From: DALYJJ01 sp033763935
GTDB taxonomy: Bacteria > Acidobacteriota > Terriglobia > Bryobacterales > Bryobacteraceae
Assembly (NCBI GenBank): GCA_033763935.1
Contig: JANRJO010000053.1
Location: 52,496 to 116,495 of the forward strand
Direction: 5' to 3'
Length of the DNA stretch: 64,000 nucleotides
In this document: piece by piece, positions 60,310 to 64,000 of the stretch
Layout: each line of letters opens with the position of its first letter
How positions within the stretch are numbered: position 1 is the stretch's first letter
Made by a program: the position numbers and the translations under genes
Notes under the pieces: model-generated
What the model was told of the DNA's origin: nothing
The model's input: the letters and a program-made list of their open reading frames with translations, nothing else
Databases searched by the model: none

Positions 60310-60845
60310 ACTTTGCGGAATGGGTGGTGGGGATGGTGCAGTCGCTGCCGGCGGCGATTGGGGTGCTGACGGCGATGATCACGCCGGCGTTGTTGATTTC
60401 GGCGTCGGGCACGTTCATTCTTTCGACCTCGCAGCGGCTGGGGCGGGTGGTGGACCGAACGCGGAAGCTGGCGGAGACGATCGAGGAAGTGGTGCGGGGA
60501 GAGACGGTGGTGTCGCTGAAGGAAGAGCGGCTGCAGTGGCTGTTCAGCCAGATCGACCGGCAGATGCGGCGGGCGCGGTTACTACAAATTTCGCTCAGCG
60601 TGTTTTATGTCTCGGCAGTTATATTCGTGGCGAGCAGCGTGGCGATCGGGCTGGCGGCGCTGTTTGCGCGGTTCGCATGGGTGCCGGTGGTGCTGGGGCT
60701 GGGCGGGGCGTCGTGCCTGCTGGTGGGCAGCACGGTATTGATCCTGGAGGCACGGATCGCCATTACGTCTTTGGATGCGGAGACGGCGTTTCTGGCGAAG
60801 CTGGTGCGGGTGCAGCAAGAGAGCGCGCTGACGCGGGAGGGCTGA
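60306..60845 (+). CDS. DUF2721 membrane protein
   Basis: 179 residues from the ATG at 60306, within the ATGA overlap. Three membrane segments (ITPALLISASGTFILS, LLQISLSVFYVSAVIFVASSV and WVPVVLGLGGASCLLVGSTVLIL) and a loop with RLGRVVDRTRKL fit DUF2721. The family is widespread and of unknown function. It converges with the large gene on the right, nine bases apart. Confidence 0.88.
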   Translation: MNFAEWVVGMVQSLPAAIGVLTAMITPALLISASGTFILSTSQRLGRVVDRTRKLAETIEEVVRGETVVSLKEERLQWLFSQIDRQMRRARLLQISLSVFYVSAVIFVASSVAIGLAALFARFAWVPVVLGLGGASCLLVGSTVLILEARIAITSLDAETAFLAKLVRVQQESALTREG

Positions 60846-60853
60846 GCGGCGGC

Positions 60854-63800
60854 TCAGCCGAAGTGGGAGGAGCGGCCCTTGGTCATGGCGGGTTGGGGAT
60901 CGAGGTTGTAGATACAGACGTGGTCAAAGGCCCAGAGGTTGACGGCGGAGAGGCCGAGGCCGATGGCGCGCTGGACTTCCTTTTCCCACGCATAACCGGC
61001 GCGGAATACGGGGACGAGGTGGCGGACCGAGTCGCGGGGCCAGCCGAGGAGGAGGGGGAAGTCGATGGCGGTGAAGGCGAGGTCGAGGTTGCGGTTCCAG
61101 GCGCCGAAGTCGAGGGCTTCCATCTTGAGGCGGTCGAGGCCGCTGGTGGCTTTCTGCTCCCATTCCTGGGGGAAGTTGACGTAGCGGTTGAGGCGTCCGC
61201 CGAGCTGGTGGATGCCGGCGGGGGAGGGGTGGTTGACGTCGTAGGGGAAGAGGATTTCGATCTGGGCGGTGGGGTGGAGCGCGCGGATGTCGGCGGCGAT
61301 GGCGGCGACATGGGCGCGGAGGCGGGAGCGGAGGAAGTTGGCGTCGGCGTGGCCGTTGACGGCGGGGTCATCGTCGGGGCCGGTGAAGACGTGGAGCGGG
61401 CGGCCGAGCGCGGTCTGGGCGGCGGCGCGGGTTTCGGAGTCGTAGAAGGCCATTCCGCCGGTGGGATTCTGGGCCGATTTATTGGTAAAGAACCACCAAA
61501 GGTATTCGCCCATTTGAACGTGCGGGGCCAGGCCGGCGGCGGCCATCAGGTTCGCTAGGGCGCGAAACACTTCCTTCTGGTAGCTGAGGACGGGAGCGAC
61601 GAAGGCGCAGTGGGTCGATTTGAGGGTGCCGAAGCCGACGCTGGTCTCGACGGGCTGGCCATCCGGGTATTGGGCAGCGAATCCGGCGGGCGGGTGGACG
61701 AGTTCCATGGAACTGGCGACGGTGACTTCCCTGCCCCGCGCTGCGGCCTGGGCGAAAAAGTCGGCGTGCCAGGCGCGGGCGCCGGCATTCAAGGCGGGGG
61801 TCTGGGTTTCGTCGACAATCCACCGGCCGGGCTGGCCGCCGGTGAGGGAGCCCGATGTGGTGGCGGTTCCGGCCTGGGATACGACGTTGGTTGAGAGGGC
61901 GTAGGAGTAGGCCGGTTTAGGGGAACGGTTGGCGATGGTTAAGGCACTATTGACGGCGTTAGCCCAGACGCCCACCTGGGTGGCGTTGACGAAGTGGGCG
62001 AAGTGACGGGCGATGATTTCGGGGGTTTCGCCGGGGAAGACGGACTTGCCGAAGGCCTGGTCGCCAATTTGGAGGAAGACCTGATCGCCGGCGGCGAAGG
62101 AGCCGGAGAAGGTGACGGTGGCGGACGGCAGGTTCGCTTCGACGCGTTTTCGCTGATTCCACCAGAAGACGCCGAGGTACTCGTTCATTGGGCCGGCGAA
62201 GCCGAGGTGGTCGAAGATCCAGTGGATACGGGCGGGGGGCAGCTTATAGGTATGGTCGGTACTGTAGTCGAGGGCCGGGGACAGTTTGGGTTGCGGGGTG
62301 AGGGGATCGGGGACGTCGGCAGGGACGGCGGCTTCGAGGAAGTCGAAGTAGAAGTAGCCGGGGGAGTCCAGGCGGAGGGTGACGGTATGTTCGCCGGGGG
62401 GCACCGCGGCTTTGAGGAGGCGGCGGGTGACGACGGCGGGTTCGCTTTGAAGAAAACAATTGAGGCCGGGTTGAGGGGCGCCGTCGATGGTAACGGCGAG
62501 GGCGCCGCGGTCCGTGTAGAGGGAGGTGCCGAGGTAAAGGTCGTGGGGGCGGGGGCAGTGGTAGGTGACGGTGACCGTATCGCCGACGGCTTGGGTTCGC
62601 TTCGCGAAACCTTCTGAGAAGAAGCCGGCTTCCGTGGACCATGTGCCGGTGTAGGAGACAGCGCGGGCCGTTTCTTCGATGCGGACGCTCTGTGGGCCAG
62701 CGACCTGAAGGGAGCGGCGCGCTTCGGGGCCGGCGAGGGCCCAGTTGGTGAAGACGGCGTGCCACTCCGTGTCCTGGTACTGGGTGGCATGGGCGAGTTT
62801 GGGGGCAAAGGTCAACCACATCTGCCGGATACGGGGGATGCCCAGGGCCGTGAAGTTGAGCGTGACGCGCCAGACGGCATCGGAACTGCCGCCGGTAAAG
62901 GGAAGGTTGTCGATGTGTGCCCGGAGGCGCTCATTCTTCCAGACGGCATAAAGATTGAGGCGATTGCCGTCCTCGCCGGGGCGGGTGGTGGTGACTGTCA
63001 GGTTCGCTTCGTTTGCATTTGCGGAGAGGGGGTGGACGGTTTGAGCGGCAGCCCAATCGGTGGCGTTGATCTGGGCGGCGAGGGCGGACGCTACGGTGGC
63101 GGCGCCCACGCCGTACAGAGTGTAGACGGTGGGGGAGGCGGTAGAGGAGACGGGGAATGGGCCGGCTTGGGTTTGCTTCGCGCGAAAATTTAATTGGTTT
63201 GCAGGACCGAGTTCCGGGGAGCCGTCGCCGCGGACGGCGGTGACGTGGGCCGAACCGGAGACGGCGTTCTTCATGGCCTCGGCGATGGAAGTGTTGGTAT
63301 CGCCGGGCTGTTCGGTATGCGTGAAGGTGGTACCGGCGATGGTGACGGAGTGGACGGTGCCGGGGCCGGCGCCCGTAAAGAGGTAGGCGCACTCGACCTT
63401 GGGGACGATGTAGTCGAAGGCGAAGTTGAGGTACCAGACGGTGATACGGTCATACTCCTTGAGGCCGTTGTCCTGGATGGTGATTTGGGCGGAGGCGGCG
63501 GTGTAGGCGCCGCTGGTTTTGACGGCATGATCGTAGAGGCGGATTTGCGCGGTGGAGCCGTCTTCGCGGATGACGTCGAGGAAGGGCCAGTCGATGGTGG
63601 GGTACTTAGGGGAGTCGAGGGGGGAGAGGCCGGTGTAATGGACGTCGAAGGAGAGGGTGAGGCCGTCGAAGTTGAAATCGGGGAGGTAGCGGAGGGAGGG
63701 GTGTTCGTAGAAATTGTCGGCGTCATGGAGGAAGAGGACGGCGAAGTCGGCGGGGTCGCGAAAGACACCGGAGACGGTGAAGCCTTGGGGAGTGGCCGAG

Positions 63801-63886
63801 TGCAGGGCGGCGGCGGCGCCGAAATCATCGAAACCGCGAAGGTGGAGCGTGCGGTCGGGCTGGAGTTTGTAGATTTTCTCAGGCAT
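60854..63886 (-). CDS. Large unknown protein with phage-tail-like and TIM-barrel-like parts
   Basis: 1011 residues from the ATG at 63886 (MPEKIYKLQPDRTLHLRGF). No signal peptide. Residues 1-160 are beta-rich (FDGLTLSFDVHYTGLSP). Twice there is a motif known from phage tail or sheath proteins: SVTIAGTTFTHTEQPGDTNTSIAEAM near 190 and LTVTTTRPGEDGNRLNLYAVW near 315. From about 780 the sequence resembles a glycosidase-like TIM barrel: LAPHVQMGEYLWWFF, LRAHVAAIAADIRALHP and FPYDVNHPSP. I do not recognise a named family. I infer a phage-derived or tail-like structural protein that may act on carbohydrate. TACACT lies 15 bases before the start. The window ends 114 bases further on, in AT-rich DNA with no gene. 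Confidence 0.6.
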   Translation of the reverse strand: MPEKIYKLQPDRTLHLRGFDDFGAAAALHSATPQGFTVSGVFRDPADFAVLFLHDADNFYEHPSLRYLPDFNFDGLTLSFDVHYTGLSPLDSPKYPTIDWPFLDVIREDGSTAQIRLYDHAVKTSGAYTAASAQITIQDNGLKEYDRITVWYLNFAFDYIVPKVECAYLFTGAGPGTVHSVTIAGTTFTHTEQPGDTNTSIAEAMKNAVSGSAHVTAVRGDGSPELGPANQLNFRAKQTQAGPFPVSSTASPTVYTLYGVGAATVASALAAQINATDWAAAQTVHPLSANANEANLTVTTTRPGEDGNRLNLYAVWKNERLRAHIDNLPFTGGSSDAVWRVTLNFTALGIPRIRQMWLTFAPKLAHATQYQDTEWHAVFTNWALAGPEARRSLQVAGPQSVRIEETARAVSYTGTWSTEAGFFSEGFAKRTQAVGDTVTVTYHCPRPHDLYLGTSLYTDRGALAVTIDGAPQPGLNCFLQSEPAVVTRRLLKAAVPPGEHTVTLRLDSPGYFYFDFLEAAVPADVPDPLTPQPKLSPALDYSTDHTYKLPPARIHWIFDHLGFAGPMNEYLGVFWWNQRKRVEANLPSATVTFSGSFAAGDQVFLQIGDQAFGKSVFPGETPEIIARHFAHFVNATQVGVWANAVNSALTIANRSPKPAYSYALSTNVVSQAGTATTSGSLTGGQPGRWIVDETQTPALNAGARAWHADFFAQAAARGREVTVASSMELVHPPAGFAAQYPDGQPVETSVGFGTLKSTHCAFVAPVLSYQKEVFRALANLMAAAGLAPHVQMGEYLWWFFTNKSAQNPTGGMAFYDSETRAAAQTALGRPLHVFTGPDDDPAVNGHADANFLRSRLRAHVAAIAADIRALHPTAQIEILFPYDVNHPSPAGIHQLGGRLNRYVNFPQEWEQKATSGLDRLKMEALDFGAWNRNLDLAFTAIDFPLLLGWPRDSVRHLVPVFRAGYAWEKEVQRAIGLGLSAVNLWAFDHVCIYNLDPQPAMTKGRSSHFG

Positions 63887-64000
63887 AACGTTCGCGATTT
63901 GAGTGTAAAGGGCGGGCACCAAGGGGCGGATGGGCGAAAAGGGACGAAGTCTTTACAGGTCAATTCGATAAAAAATTTGAAAACGTTGTGACTGAGGTTT

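Overview
The window reads as chromosomal DNA of an Acidobacteriota bacterium of the Solibacter/Bryobacter group. The pointers are a sugar dehydrogenase ending in the Solibacter-type C-terminal domain (TIGR03437), a very long TonB-dependent receptor with an N-terminal carboxypeptidase-regulatory domain, a remnant of an SBBP beta-propeller protein, many Tat-signal Gfo/Idh/MocA-type oxidoreductases, and high GC content. Calls come from reading translated sequence and motifs by eye; no database search was run. Positions of short motifs may be off by one base.

Layout. 0-1.6 kb: end of an unknown gene and a polymorphic-toxin-like protein with an HNH-like tail. 1.6-21.9 kb: mostly housekeeping and secreted-enzyme genes on both strands (homoserine dehydrogenase, glycogen debranching enzyme, two PQQ-type sugar dehydrogenases, lipid kinase, hemerythrin, DinB, pentapeptide, YVTN propeller, Tat-tagged hydroxyacid dehydrogenase, a Tat-tagged adenylate-kinase-like protein, two Gfo/Idh/MocA proteins). 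21.9-24.6 kb: a damaged accessory patch. An S9 peptidase gene and an SBBP gene, both missing their 3' ends, are joined tail to tail; then come a pRiA4b ORF-3-like gene, a stray leucine-rich-repeat fragment, and a Phd/YefM antitoxin with a broken RelE-type toxin. 24.6-27.9 kb: an LRR-Roc-COR GTPase with a C-terminal TIR/DUF4062-like domain, followed one base later by a GreB-type factor. 28-34.3 kb: sdhCAB and hrcA-grpE-dnaJ. 34.5-53.9 kb: TonB receptor, secreted unknowns, a secreted glucan-water-dikinase-like protein beside two class A beta-lactamase-like serine hydrolases, XdhC-MobA-like-AsmA-epimerase run, PRC-barrel, Nudix and tRNA-His. 54-64 kb: Tat aldo/keto reductase plus Gfo/Idh/MocA, DUF362, Smr, DUF2721 and a 1011-residue unknown protein with phage-tail-like and TIM-barrel-like parts.

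How it works together. Most genes suit a soil heterotroph that exports sugar-handling enzymes and builds NAD(P)-type oxidoreductases into the Tat pathway. The plus strand is C-rich from about 1.6 to 21.9 kb and G-rich from about 24.6 kb onward, whatever the gene orientation. The switch falls on the patch with the two truncated genes, so a rearrangement (or an assembly join) lies there. Many first genes of transcription units carry TANNNT exactly 6 or 8 bases before the start codon, which suggests frequent leaderless transcription. No intergenic stretch exceeds about 300 bases. I saw no CRISPR array, insertion sequence, rRNA or replication origin.
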